The translations under genes were made by a program, and so were the position numbers. DNA of 64,000 nucleotides from Podospora bellae-mahoneyi (taxonomy: Eukaryota; Ascomycota; Sordariomycetes; Sordariales; Podosporaceae), in contig NW_026946359.1 in NCBI RefSeq assembly GCF_035222275.1, forward strand, positions 3,100,001 through 3,164,000. Direction: 5' to 3'. Below the pieces are notes generated by a model. That model searched no databases and had not been told where the DNA came from. It saw nothing but the letters and a program-made list of their open reading frames with translations. Positions 1 to 11,835 of this stretch are shown in pieces (position 1 is the stretch's first letter; every line of letters starts with the position of its first letter).

Positions 1-1
1 A

Positions 2-907
2 GCCAACATGAACGGCATGCCTGGGCCCCCCGGACCTATGGGACCGATGAACGGAATGAATCCCATGAACGGCGCTGGTAGCTTTGTGCCACCCGACCTG
101 TACGCGATAATGGAACAGCAAAACCGCATGCTCCAGCAAATGCAGAATCAGCTCATGTTGCAGCAACAGCAGAATGGCAATGGGCGTGGCAAGCATTTCG
201 ACCGCAACAACCGAGGGAACCAGTTCCGCCGTGGCGGCGGCCACTTCAACGGCCACAACACACACCATCATCAACAACAGCAGCAGCAGCAATCCTCGGA
301 AGGGGCCCAGGACGAGACAGCACAGCAAGGCGAAGACGTTGAGATGGGCGGGGCCAAGCGTGAGGCTCCCAACCCCGAAGAGACAGTATGCCGTTACAAC
401 CTGCGGTGCGGCAATAAGGATTGCAAGTTCGCCCATCAGTCTCCGGCAGCACCTCCCAACACCACGGTGGACGTCACGGATACTTGCAGCTTTGGGGTAG
501 CGTGCAAGAACTGGAAGTGCACTGGTCGGCATCCCTCGCCAGCCAGCAAGATGGCACACCAGAGCGAACAAGACTGCAAATTCTTCCCCAACTGCTCCAA
601 CCCCCATTGCACCTTCCGCCACCCAGCCTTCCCCGCGTGTCGCAACGGCGGCGAGTGCAAGATTCCAAATTGCAAGTTTACGCACGTCAAGACAGCCTGC
701 AAATTCCACCCCTGCACCAACCGGAACTGCCCCTTCCTGCACGAGGAAGGACAGCGGGGGACTTTCCAGGACAAGGTCTGGACGGCGGACGGGTCAAAAG
801 AACATGTCAGCAATCGCAAGTTTGTGGAGGAGAACCGGCCGGAGGACCTCGTGCTTCCCGGGTCAGAGCATCCAGACGATGCTGCTTCTCCAGAGGTGGT
901 AGTCTAA
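2..907 (+). CDS. nab2: Nab2/ZC3H14-type poly(A)-RNA-binding CCCH zinc-finger protein (3' part)
   Basis: The frame is open to the window edge, so the amino-terminal part (where the PWI-like domain of this family would be) lies outside. Counting from the Met at position 8, the visible part has a Met/Gly/Pro-rich stretch, a Gln/Met-rich helix-like segment (about 35-56), a Gly/Arg/Phe-rich RGG-like patch (58-80), a His/Gln run, and five CCCH fingers starting near residues 128, 160, 190, 211 and 231. The first four are C-x5-C-x4-C-x3-H and the fifth is C-x4-C-x4-C-x3-H. Tandem fingers with this spacing typify Nab2/ZC3H14, nuclear proteins that bind poly(A) tails, limit tail length and couple mRNA maturation to export. 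The tail after the last finger is acidic. Role is inferred from family; the finger count and spacing are seen directly. Confidence 0.9.
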   Translation, partial: ANMNGMPGPPGPMGPMNGMNPMNGAGSFVPPDLYAIMEQQNRMLQQMQNQLMLQQQQNGNGRGKHFDRNNRGNQFRRGGGHFNGHNTHHHQQQQQQQSSEGAQDETAQQGEDVEMGGAKREAPNPEETVCRYNLRCGNKDCKFAHQSPAAPPNTTVDVTDTCSFGVACKNWKCTGRHPSPASKMAHQSEQDCKFFPNCSNPHCTFRHPAFPACRNGGECKIPNCKFTHVKTACKFHPCTNRNCPFLHEEGQRGTFQDKVWTADGSKEHVSNRKFVEENRPEDLVLPGSEHPDDAASPEVVV

Positions 908-1387
908 GAGTTTGGGAGAGAGGAGGAAGGGGAGGAATACGGGGTATGGCAGACGGGCAAGAACGGAGGAATACCCCTGGGAATGTGTGGGTGGGGGGGA
1001 AACCTGTTCGTATTGTACTTGTATTATAGGAAACCACACCGGCGTTTAACGGCAGCATGTTTGGAATCCGTAGAAGAGCGGTTTATACAGGATGAAACAT
1101 AATGATAGGATTGTGAAGCGGGCAAAACATGGTTTCTTATCGCGTGATTTGCTTAATTCCAGTGAATACCGAAATTTCAATTTGATGTCCCAAAATGACG
1201 GAGAGCTCCATTTTTTTTTAATCCGGTAACCCACACGCCACCTTCCTCTCACGTATCCGAATGGTGATTTGATGTTCACTTTGAGCATTTCCACCATTGC
1301 CGACCACGCCCGCCGATATCTCTCTTGAAAGCTTGCTTCGTCAGGACGCCTGGTATGTGAGATGCAGTCGTCGAGTAACTCATCATC
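908..1387. other. Intergenic: nab2 3' region and HEM14 promoter
   Basis: No coding signal on either strand. Contains the presumed 3' UTR of nab2 and the upstream region of HEM14. A T-run lies near 1211-1219. No tRNA-like or other structured element recognised. Confidence 0.6.
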
Positions 1388-3457
1388 ATGCTCGCCACTA
1401 GCCAGCGCTGCTTGGCGCGAAGCCAACGCTTGATCACATCCTCTCATCTCTCAAGCTCACTCCGCTCATCATCGCCACCGAGATACAGCCGCCTTTTGTC
1501 TACCACCTCGGTCTGGAGGCAATCGAACCATGATGACGTCGATGGGTTGCCGACCATATTCGACAGGCCGCCCGCGTCAGTTGCGGTTCTGGGAGGCGGG
1601 CTGACGGGTCTGGCGACTGCGTTTTGGTTGGCGTGGTGGCATCCGCAGATGAAGATCACGATATACGAGGCGAGCAACCGGCTTGGTGGGTGGATCGATT
1701 CGGAGGAGGTCAAGGTGAAGGGGCTGACTGGGGAGAAGGGGAGTGTGTGGTTTCAGAGGGGGGCGAGGATGGTCAACCCGCAGCATTCGAAGGGGCCGTT
1801 GTATCGGTACGATGATTTGGCGTTTTATCTCCTGGTGCGTAAGAATATCTTTGCGTGGAAGTTGTTTGGGTGGGGATGGGATGGGAAACTGATGATGGAG
1901 TGAGTGTGTTTGTAGGTTACCCAACTGGGGTTATCTGAGCAGCTCCAGAACGCGCCTGAGACGGAGGTTATGGGAAAGTATATTTACTACCCTGACCATT
2001 TGGTTCAGCTCCCGAACAAGTCCATGACCCTGCTGGAAGTTTGGCAGACTTTGAGAAAGGAACCGCTTTTCGAGGGGTTGTTTCCGTCGCTCTGGAGCTT
2101 TGGGAAGACGAGGTTACGGCAACTTTTTACCAGCACTCTCAAGCCTCCTACACAGGATGCTCACTCGAAGAACGAACTCTCGGTGGGGGAACACTTTACG
2201 AAAATGTTTGGACGCCCCGACTTGGTCGAGAATGTCCTTTCGGCGGTCATGCACGGCATCTATGGTGGTGACGTCTGGAAGCTGAGCGTGCAGAGGACGC
2301 CGTTTTGGGATGTCCTCAAGGACGGGGGATACCCCCGGTTACCTCCAGCGTACACCTGGCTGGATACCCCAGATGCCGAGCTGCTGAACTGGATACGGAG
2401 AGATGCATGCAGGGAACTGGCCGAGGACCATCTCACCACTTCGGCGCATTGGTTCCCTTCTGGCCTCAACGAGCTGACAGACGCGCTGGTGGAGTTTTTG
2501 AAGAAGCGGGGAAATGTCACGATCAGGTTGGGCCATCGGGTTACGTCCATGACATATGCCGCCAAGGCGGACCGTGTCGCTATCAGGACGTCCAAACAGT
2601 CGACCCCGATCACGTACGAAAAGGTCATCTCGACGCTCTACGCCAAAACACTCGCGGATATCTGCTCCCCTGGCACCCTCCCCTCGTTGGAGAAATCAAC
2701 CGCGACGACCATCCGGGTGGTGAACCTGTGGTATCCAGAACCAGGCCTCAACCACCCACACAAGGGCTTTGGATATCTCATCCCGCAATCTGTCCCATTT
2801 CAAGAAAACAGACATTTCATCCTGGGGGTGATGTTCGACTCGGACAGGGAATGGGTTCCGAACCCCCACCGGCCGGGGCAGTACATCAACCGAGGCAAGG
2901 ACACGATCAGGGGAACGAAACTTACCGTCATGATGGGGGGCCACTACTGGGACCACCTCCCCCCGCATGAAATCCCCGACGAGCAAACTGCCATTAGATA
3001 CGCGAAGAAAGCTGTGGCGAGACACCTCGGCTTTTCGAGAGCGACGAATGACACTGCTGTTGTCAGCACGAAGCTCTGTAAGGATTGCATCCCTCAGCAG
3101 CTTGTCGGTCACCGAGAGCGGATGAAGGCTGCGCATGAGGAGTTGCTGGCGGCGTTTAGGGGACGGGTTGCTGTCGCGGGGGGGTCATATCAGGTGCCGG
3201 GGGTGCTGCCGTCTATTAGGGCGGCGCTGGATATTGCTAGGCAGATTAGGGGGAGCTTTCACTGGCAGGATGCGCCTAGGGCGGTGGAGACAAAGTCAAT
3301 TACGGTGGGGGATACGGGGTTGTGGAGGTTTGCGGCGCCGGTGAGGTCGATGGTTAGGGTTGATAAATCGGAGTTTACGGCGTTGAGGGGGCATGATAGG
3401 AGGCTGGCGATTATAAGGAGGAAGCGTGCGGAGTCTGAGATGGAGAGGGAGGAGTGA
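1388..3457 (+). CDS. HEM14: Protoporphyrinogen oxidase, mitochondrial
   Basis: Two exons, 1388-1834 and 1916-3457, giving 662 residues. The 81-nt intron (donor GTGCGT, acceptor TGTAG, branch-like ACTGAT) is removed in phase 0 and removes an in-frame TGA. The first about 45 residues are rich in Ser, Arg and Leu and lack acids, as expected of a mitochondrial targeting peptide. A Rossmann FAD fingerprint (VAVLGGGLTGLATAFWL, about 65-82) and a downstream GGWIDSE element follow, and the carboxy part has the flavin-proximal GSYQVPGVLPSIRAAL segment (about 568-583). The enzyme oxidises protoporphyrinogen IX to protoporphyrin IX, the penultimate step of haem synthesis, at the inner mitochondrial membrane. 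A basic tail of about 70 residues follows the last conserved segment and makes the protein longer than yeast Hem14. Tandem with nab2, convergent with MED14. Confidence 0.93.
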
Positions 3458-4768
3458 GTGAGTGAGTGGGTGGGTGGTGGTGGGTTTAAAAAGAGGAGGG
3501 TGGAAAATTAGGTGGGGAGCGAGCGAGGCGCGTGGGAGATAGATAAGGGGGGGTTTGGAAAAATGGGAATGTGTATTGATAGGTTATGGGATAAATATAT
3601 ATAGATTTTGTTAATTTCTTTTGCTCTTGGGGTGGTTGTTGGGAAGGTGTCTTGATATGAACAAGGAGGTTGGTTGTGTCAAGATGGGAGAAAAACACGA
3701 GGGAACCATTACGGTGCCCCCTGTTTATCTTTACCAGCGCCCCCCTTCCTATCTACCGATTTTCTTACCTTCTTATAATATAGTAAAAGGCCTTAAAAGA
3801 TAATTCAAAGGTCTTTGGATTACCTTGTACAGCCTCTTAACTATCTTGTAAAACCTCTTAACTATCTTCTAAAGCCTCTTAATAATCTTTCAAAGCCTCT
3901 TAACTATATTTCAAAGCCTCTTAACTATCTTTTAAGGCTTATCACATATACTTTAACACTTAATAACTATCCTTTGAAATATAATTAAATCCTATATTGA
4001 TGGTTGAGGGGGAAGAGTGAGGGGGCATTGGTTAGATAAACAGGGGCCTCCGTAAAGATTCTCCCAAAAACAAAGAGAAAAAGGAGCAAAAGGTGAAGAT
4101 CACTTATATTACACATGTGTCAATACCCATCACAGCTCAAGCAAAATACCTCCCAGAACTATATTTCAATCATGGGGAAAAAAATACCAAGAGACAGACG
4201 AGCGTCGAGAAAAAAAAATACTCTTCTTTCGCCCTCATCATCACACTCACAACCACACAAACACCGATAAATCTCACATCGCTCATCATCACATAACAAC
4301 CACACCCATCCCACAGGCATGTATAAAATAAAATCTCCCATAAAAACTCCGCTTTGGTATCATGGTCTAATTTTACCAAACATCATCAAACAACATCAAC
4401 CCTCGCCAATGACCAAACTCATGTTATGAATCTCCTTTATTCATCTTCTCTCTTGATCACCCACAACGGCGATGCCATGTCATGCCACCCGTTTGCAATG
4501 AATGCATATACCTTCCCTCCAAAACTTTCTTCGGGGGTGTCAAAAAAAAAAAAAAAGTCTTTATAAACACAAAACCAAAACATGCCACCACTCTCAAAAG
4601 CATAAAAAGATGTTTGTTCCTGCGGTTTATTCATCTCCGCTTTTTTGCTATGCCCTCCACCCCCAAACCCCCTTAACAGCAACGTATTCGCTTTTTTGCT
4701 ACTTATCGCTGATGCTAGTTATTTCAAGTCCTAACCCCATCCCAACCCCCCCCCCCGCGTGCCAACAT
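3458..4768. other. Convergent intergenic region with AT-rich repeat
   Basis: Spacer between the 3' ends of HEM14 and MED14. The centre (about 3770-3990) is much richer in A and T than its flanks and holds the 21-bp tandem array listed separately. An A-run lies near 4543-4555. Short ORFs here show no domain and are taken as chance. Confidence 0.6.
3812..3958. repeat. 21-bp AT-rich tandem repeat
   Basis: The core CCTCTTAACTATCTT recurs with a period of exactly 21 nt: unit starts at 3833, 3854, 3875, 3896 and 3917, and a decayed unit near 3938. A more diverged copy precedes at about 3812. Units differ by one to four substitutions and no indels, so the period is well kept. Function unknown. Confidence 0.85.
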
Positions 4769-7700
4769 CTAATCCAACACGAGCGCATTGGCCATACTAC
4801 TCCCATAACCACCCTGCTGATTATTTCCCCCTTGCCTCCCTTGCTGACCCTGCCCCGACGCTCCCCGGTTCATCATATTCGCCTGTGGAATCACCGGTTG
4901 CGCAGGAGGAGGACCACCAGTCATATTCGCCGCCGGCTGCATCTGCTGCTGCTGCCTCTGCTGCATCTGCTGCTGAAACCTCGCCGCCTGCGCCTGCTGG
5001 AACTGCTGCTGCGGTGTCGGTTGCGGAGGAGCGCCCTGATGGTGCGGCAGCTGTTGCTGAGGTCCCCCAACAGCAACACCCCTAACAACCTCATCCACCA
5101 ACCCAACAATCTCCTCCACCCCCCCCTCCAAGCTCGCCGCCGCCCCCGTCGTCAACCCCTTCCACCCGTTCCCCTTTTCGTTCCAAACCTTCTCCACCAG
5201 CACCTTCTGAAACTCGTCATTTTGTTCAGGTGGAGGGGGTTTGGAAGAAGAAGAAGAATCCGGGGAATCAACCACCCTCGACAAACTCCACATCAACGTC
5301 CCCTGCCTCCTCCTCGGCTTCACCTCCACGTTCACCTTCCTCCCTTGCACCACCCACCGAATCGTCACCCAGTTCAGCCCCCTGTGCAGCACCGTGACCA
5401 CCACCCCCGGTTGCTCCACACCACCCAACTTCTCCAGCGCCCGATAGAGCGGTAGACTCAGCACCAGCCACGACGGTAGATTCTCAAAGTCAGGCGAGTT
5501 GGCCATTTCCCTAATGTAGTCAATAACCGGGTAGTGGGGATTGCCCCTTTCGAGATCAACCTTCACCCCCCGTTCTTTTGTCAGGTCGAGGCGGACTCTC
5601 CACGGTCGATGTTGTTCTTGTCGGGTATTGTTCGGTGCTTGCTGTTCAGGACTTTCCGTCGGGACGCTATCAGTATAAGTAAACACCACCTCCCTCAGCG
5701 TCACACTCTGGTGAACCACCGCCTTCCCAGCCCTCCCAATCGCCTCAACAAGCTCAATCAGTTTATCCAGCGCCTGGATCCGGGACGTAAGCAGCGTTAT
5801 GACCGTCGCCCCCATCTCCCCTCTCAGCCTCAACGAAAACTGCCCGATATTCGGGTTATAGTTGACGTCATGGTCGACATTCCCCTTCAAAAACTGAAAC
5901 CTTTTCCGGTTCGTCACTGTGAGTTTCGCCTCGGCGATTATCTTCATCGGGCTATCCGCCTGGACACCCTTGAAGACGATAGGGATGTACTCCTGCGCCC
6001 AGCACAGCCCACGACCACCACCCTTGGGGCCTAGCATGTCTGACAACCGGACATACACCGTCGGCATCTTGATCTGCGCAGGAAGACTGTAGTTGACAGC
6101 CTCGCGAGTGGTGTGAGCCATGCGCTTACTATGGAGCTCACGGAGATCGGTGATTTGCGCAATCATGCCGGTCGCATAAAGGGTAAGGTTCTCAAAAAAC
6201 TGATCCGAAAGGCGGAGCTGCTCGGTGGCCATGGGCATCTTGGTGTACATCTTGACCCGGGTCCCGGTTGCGCCTGGCCGTTGTTGTTGTTGGGGGTTAG
6301 GACTTTGATCACGTTAGTATAACGCTCGCACTGTCAGAGACGAACGGCCAGAAAAAAACTCACATTTCAACCAACCACCACTGGTCCCCGCCAAGGCTCA
6401 TGCTCATAAAAATGAACCATTGCGGGTTCCAGCCCACCTTCTTCATCCACACCGTCTGGAACGGTTCCCTCGTCGACGGAGGACCAGAGTAGACAATAGA
6501 TTTCATCTCGTCCATACTGAGCGGCGACCCTCTCGACACCATCCACCGAATACTCTTAGCCCTGCTCATCAAGGCAGTGGTCGCATAGTGGCAGCGCAAC
6601 AGCTCCAACAGATTCGCACCCTCCTCGGCCGGGTTCGCAAACGTGTTCAGCCTCCTCTGTACGTCCGCCGCCATCGGTGACTGAGCCTGCAGGGTAAACG
6701 CCCCTGTGTAAAGATCCATGCCCACGGTAACATCCTTGTCATCGAGGACCTGCATCCTAAGCGTGAAGTCCCCGGGTGTCTTCCTGGACCCGCACAGCGT
6801 AAGCCTCCCCTGCTTGTGAGTAAACCGGGGCTTGCTCGCAAGCTTGTTGTACATGGACGACAGCATGTGCTCAATATGCCTCGAGATGACAGCCTCCAAG
6901 AGACTATCCATGCTGATATTGTCCACGTCAAAGCTAATGTCAAAGTCCTTGACCTCGACACCGTCACGGAACCAGCGAAGGGTGATGTAACTCGGGTGTT
7001 TCGGATCTGGCCTTCCATCCTCGCCTTTACTGCTGTTCACCCCGAGAATAATCCAACTCTTGTTGCCCTTGGAATGAGGACGGTTGGCCCAGTAGTGGAC
7101 GGCCACAGCACGATTCAGCCGCTCGACTTGCAAGCAGTCAACCCACCTGCCCGCTCGCAATTGCCAAGCCTGACGGGTGAACTCCCCGATTTTGGCGGTC
7201 AAGGTAAGGTCGTGAAGGTAGTTGTAAGCGCCCAGCAACCCATCGGTCCCCAAGGCGTTGTTTATTTTCGTTTCGGCAGCCAACCGGGCTTGCTCCGAGA
7301 GTGGCGGTGGTGTTGGTTGATAAGTCATTCTCAAATCAATGAACCAGAACTGCTTCTCAAAGTCATCGTCCCCAATCGTCAAGTCAACCTCGAATTCACC
7401 CGGGATAGAGAACGTGGCGACACCAGAGTCGATTTTGTAATCGGCAAATGGCGCTGGTATCCTTTCAAATTCTTCAAGGCTGAGTCTGGCGCTCAAGAGG
7501 GTGTTGACCTCCTCAATCCAGGCATCCGATTCCTCGGGTGTGATTTCCGGAAGTGGCAGATAGTCAAACTGCAGCAAGGTCATGTTAACATCGCCAGAAT
7601 ACGCTTCATCTCAATATAATAATACTTACGTCAGGCATCCAATGGATTTTCGGGCGGGCAAGAACTTCAAGCGCAGTCTTGAGATCTGGACTCGGAATCT

Positions 7701-8298
7701 TGGCCCACAACATATCCTGCTTCGTCTTGATCATTTCCCAGATCGTCACGCTAAACAACTCGAGCTTGCTCGCCAGATGAGTCCTGATGTCGATGAGCTT
7801 CCCAACCTGGTCCGCCTTTTTACTCCATTCCGTCAGAACCAGAGCTTTAACCCATCGTGTGTGCAGATCCTGTATGAAATTGAGAAGCATCCTCTTCTTC
7901 TCCAAACTTTCCGGCGAAGTATCCTCCTGTGTGGTGGGGTGGTAGTTGCCGTTTCCATTGGACAGGTTCTGCGGTAATGGCATCGACTCAAGCCGTAAGA
8001 TCTGGTCTTGAAGGGCCCCGTGCGAGTATTGCGCCAGCCGTGAAAGCAGCATGTTGAGCGGTATTATCTCGGCCGTGATGTGCTGGAGCTCGTCCGGTAG
8101 TTCCTCCAGCTTCACCTGTGGCCCATTGCCAGCATACCCAGCCTCCATCCCCGAATCGCCAGCAACCCCCTTGCCCTTTTCCGAACGGTGCTCCTGCTTG
8201 ATATTGTCCCCATTCACGCCGTTCGTCCACCCCTCTCTGTCGTGATTGCTGCGCACGCCATTCTGTGTACCGTTTTCCATCCTGAACGCGCCCGCCAT
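4769..8298 (-). CDS. MED14: Mediator complex subunit 14 (Rgr1)
   Basis: Three exons on the minus strand: 8298-7630, 7568-6364 and 6302-4769, giving about 1135 residues. Intron 1 (61 nt, GTAAGT to CTGCAG) joins phase 0 so that the conserved WMPD is followed by FDYLPLPEITPEE. Intron 2 (61 nt, GTGAGT, a perfect TACTAAC branch site, acceptor AAAG) joins in phase 2. Exon 1 carries the typical Med14 amino-terminal helices (segments such as LPDELQHITAEIIPLNMLLSR and WVKALVLTEWSKK). Exon 2 has the central domain ending in GGDQWWLVE, and exon 3 ends in a Gln/Gly/Pro-rich low-complexity tail of about 140 residues. Med14 is the scaffold that joins the Mediator head, middle and tail modules at RNA polymerase II promoters. 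I chose the Met at 8298 because upstream in-frame residues look unlike the family; the Met at 8280 is also possible. Confidence 0.93.
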
Positions 8299-9824
8299 CT
8301 TTTGCTGGAGTGGCTCTCTCCCGCACTGCTGTCGGCGGCTGCCGTCAACACACCCGTCGTCCAAACTGCTCAAATATCCTCGAAAAGGGCCAGTAAACAG
8401 TGTGAGACTTTCGCAATGACGTCTGCCGAATCCGACTGCCTGTAAAGTAATCCTAACAGGCAACACGCGACGTTGAACGCGTAGGTCCGGTAGGCCAGCG
8501 GGTAGTCGGTCACCTAGGAAGCCGTCACCATGGGGTAAAATGGCAGGTGCCAGTCACTCCAATTTCAGTTTTCAATAGCAGTGACCGCGCGCACACACTC
8601 GGCAACTGTCGGCCGCTCGCTCGTTGTTGTTCGTGTCGGTCGTTCGTATCATCAAAGGTTCGCCGCACACGGTCGCGGAGCGCATGCGCCAACAACAGCC
8701 GACTAAAAGAAGAAAAACGGTCCGGCAGTAGGGCGAAAATTCATGTATCGGCTGGGGGATTCGTCCTGCGACACGGAGGGGGGTAAATCTTCGTATGGTC
8801 GTGGAAAAATCGTCAATCGGTCGGCTCCACCGAGAAAAGGTGGAAGGAGAAAGAAAAGGACTTGGTCGTTGCTCGTCGCTATAAGGGACCGCCCTTGCTC
8901 AAAAGCAAAAAGGCAGCCGAAAGCCAAAACGCCAAAAGAATCGGATGCTCGATGCGACAGGCGTACTCAGGGCAACGGACGCGCAGAAGCCGGGTCGTTA
9001 TCGACGTGGAAAGATCGACGGAACAATGTGCTCCTGGACGTCGTTGAGGTGCGAACTGCTTCTGTTGCGCAGTCGCGGTCGTAGGGTGCCGAGTTTCGTG
9101 GTGATGGGGCAGTTTCAATGTTCCAGTTCAAAGAGAGTTGCAGCTGGGGTTGAGGCTGGTTCGCTCTGAGCCGGCTGGGTGCTGTTTTTGCCTAAGATCC
9201 AGGGCATCCACTGTTTTCACCCCCCACTAAATGTGCATGTTTTCAAGCCACCGGTATTTTTCAGGTAAACCGTCGGTAATTTCCACATATTTACATGTAT
9301 CCGTAATCAGCTTTTAATCGACGTCAGTTAACCTACCTATAGAGAACTATGTATTGCTGGTTATATATATACACTTCTTAAATCAATGGTTGACGCATCA
9401 GAGTCAAATCGGAACAATATTTTCATAATAATAACACAGACTTCGTCATTTAAGCCATTCCTCTCTTCCCACGAATGTTGGCTGGCTACCTATACCTGAT
9501 CATCAAGAACACAAACAACCTTGCCCAGCCCGTATGAAGGGGGGGGGAAAGACGGTTCCTCTGGTGTCATTCGTCGTGGTCCCTGTTCCCGCCCATTCCG
9601 GCTCGGCTTCCTGCCCTGAAAAGTCTAACCGAGACGTTTCTTTCCCATACAAAAACACCGGTCGTTTCTAATAACTGATATCCCCCATTTGCTAAAAAAT
9701 TGTCGCCATCAAGTTCGAGATGCGCTCAACTGTGTTGAAAGCCAGAGTTTAACGGGTGCTCAACCGTACTGTAGCAGAAACCTCGCCCCAGAAACAAAAC
9801 GCCATGCAGTATGTGACAAGCTAC
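8299..9824. other. Intergenic: MED14 promoter and zwf1 3' region
   Basis: About 1.5 kb between two minus-strand genes. ORFs of up to 113 codons overlap one another on both strands, are Arg/Ser-rich and show no motif, so none is called. A G-run lies near 9540. No RNA gene recognised. Confidence 0.55.
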
Positions 9825-11835
9825 TCACAACTTGTTTCCAGGTCCCAGAGCCGACGTGGTCGGCCACTGGTACCCAGCAGCGTCGCTGAACTTGTATCCG
9901 TACGACGATGTGAAGTCGTCGAGAACGGCAGGGCCACGCGAGCCTGAACATCACCAATTAGTATCTGAACTGAGTCATGCTGTCTATCGTCTCAACGTAC
10001 CATATGGGTATTCCATGGGGATGATCTCCTTGTTATCGTCCAGGTAGTGGAGGAGAGGAGTAAAGATGCGCCAGCTGGCGTCGAGCTCGTCGTCACGAAC
10101 AAAGTTGGAGTGGTCACCCTTCAAGCAGTCCAGGATAAGAGACTCGTAGGCCTCGGGGATCTTGAGATCCGAGAAGCGTCTACGGTAGGTAAGATCCAAC
10201 TCGGTGACGACCGTCTGCATGGTCAGACCGGGGAGCTTTGAGTTCATCTTGATGTAGACACTCTCGTTCGGTTGAATGCGCATAACCAATTCGTTGCGTG
10301 GAATGTCCTTGAAGATGCCCGAGGTAACATCCTTGAACTGAACACGAATCTCGGTCTTTTGCTCATTAAGCGCCTTGCCCGCCTTCATGATGAACGGTAC
10401 GCCATCCCACCTCTCGTTCTTGATGTAGGCAACGAGCGCGCAGAATGTTGGGCAGCGCGAATCCTTGGGCACTGTGTCATCCTCCTTGTACGAGGGCTTG
10501 CTGCCGTCCAGCGACTTGCCATACTGTCCAATGATGACGTTCTTGGGCTCGATGGCGGGGATGGCGCGGAGTACCCGCACCTTCTCATCTCTGATATCCT
10601 CGGATGAAAAGGAGATGGGTCTTTCCATGGCGAGGAGTGTAAGGACCTGGAGAAGATGGTTCTGCATAACGTCACGGATGATGCCAAACTCGTCAAAATA
10701 ACCGCCGCGGCCTTCGGTGCCGAATGGCTCCTTGAAGGTGATCTGGACATTGTCGATGTGGTGCCTGTTCCAGGTGGCACCGAGGAACGAGTTACCGAAT
10801 CGAAGGATGAGAATGTTCTTGACCATTTCTTTGCCCAAGTAGTGGTCGATACGGAAGAGCTCCTCCTCCTTCCAGTCGGGCTCCAGAGACTTTTGCAGTT
10901 CCCGGGAGCTGGCAAGGTCCTTACCGAATGGCTTCTCGACCTAGTTGTCAGGTTGGTTAGCAGGGTGTTGAGCTAGCTGAATAGGAGTCAACCCACAATG
11001 ACACGGGCAACGCCCCTTGATGGGTAGCAGCACTTCTTCAAATGTTGCGACACGATGGTGAAAACACTGGGAGGCAGGGCCATGTAGAAGAGTCTGTTGG
11101 CCTCCTTCTTGTCGGACTCGAGCTTCTCGAGGTGCTGGTTGAGCTGTTGGAAGGACTCGTCACGGTCATATTGACCAGAGACATATGAACAGATGTTGAG
11201 GAACTCCTCCAGCTGCTGTTCCGTATCCTTCGTGGGAGTTTTTATGTATGTCTTGATTCGGCGGATGTATTCGTCATGGTCCATCTTTGTCCGGGCATAT
11301 CCGACGATCTTGATGTCCTTGGGCAGGAATTGGTTCCGGTACTATCGCGGGGAGGGGGGGTTCGAAGTTTAGTAATCTAATCTCGAGGCCCTCGGGAGAG
11401 GACTTTGCTAACTTACGAGGCCGAAAAGGGCTGGATACTGTGATGACAAAGTTAGCTCAATGGCTCTGACACACACTCTAGAATTTCCTCTCTCTATGAC
11501 ACATACAGTCTTCTTCTTTGCGAGATCGCCGGACGCGCCAAGGACAACGATGACAGTGTTCTCCTTGAGCTCGACGGCCCTGTTCGGATCGTTAGCATAA
11601 TGTCTATGCGCTCTCCCTCCTGTGACTGTTTCCGCCAGAAACTGGCCCAATCTCGTATGCTGCCATCGCCGTCTTGGGGCAAACCACCACAGAATGCAGT
11701 CACCGTCGAGATCGCGAGCGCGCAAGGCTCGAACAAAGCTATCCTGGTCGTCCTGAGCTCCACAGGAAGCAGAGCGATGATTCAATGGCGGGGTCCGGGA
11801 CGGACTTACCCAGCAGTGTGCAGGTCAGCGGCCAT
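9825..11835 (-). CDS. zwf1: Glucose-6-phosphate 1-dehydrogenase
   Basis: Six exons on the minus strand: 11835-11810, 11579-11507, 11437-11417, 11341-10997, 10940-10001 and 9943-9825, giving 507 residues in one frame. Exon 1 codes only the first eight residues plus two bases, and exon 3 is a 21-nt microexon for YPALFGL. The NADP fingerprint GASGDLAKKKT is in exon 2, the catalytic segment RIDHYLGKEMV in exon 5, and the last exon supplies the usual carboxy end. The enzyme oxidises glucose-6-phosphate to 6-phosphogluconolactone and makes NADPH, the entry to the oxidative pentose phosphate pathway, in the cytosol. Intron 1 is long (230 nt) for this window; the others are 56-79 nt. Products of all junctions match the family without gaps. 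Confidence 0.95.

Noticed and set aside
4502-5455. 317-codon plus-strand ORF opposite the end of MED14
   Set aside because: Arg/Pro/His/Leu-rich shadow of the Gln-rich tail and nearby sequence of MED14; no domain.
11580-11809. Extra coding exon inside zwf1 intron 1
   Set aside because: The open frame there shows no similarity to the enzyme, and direct joining of 11810 to 11579 keeps phase and gives the expected amino end.
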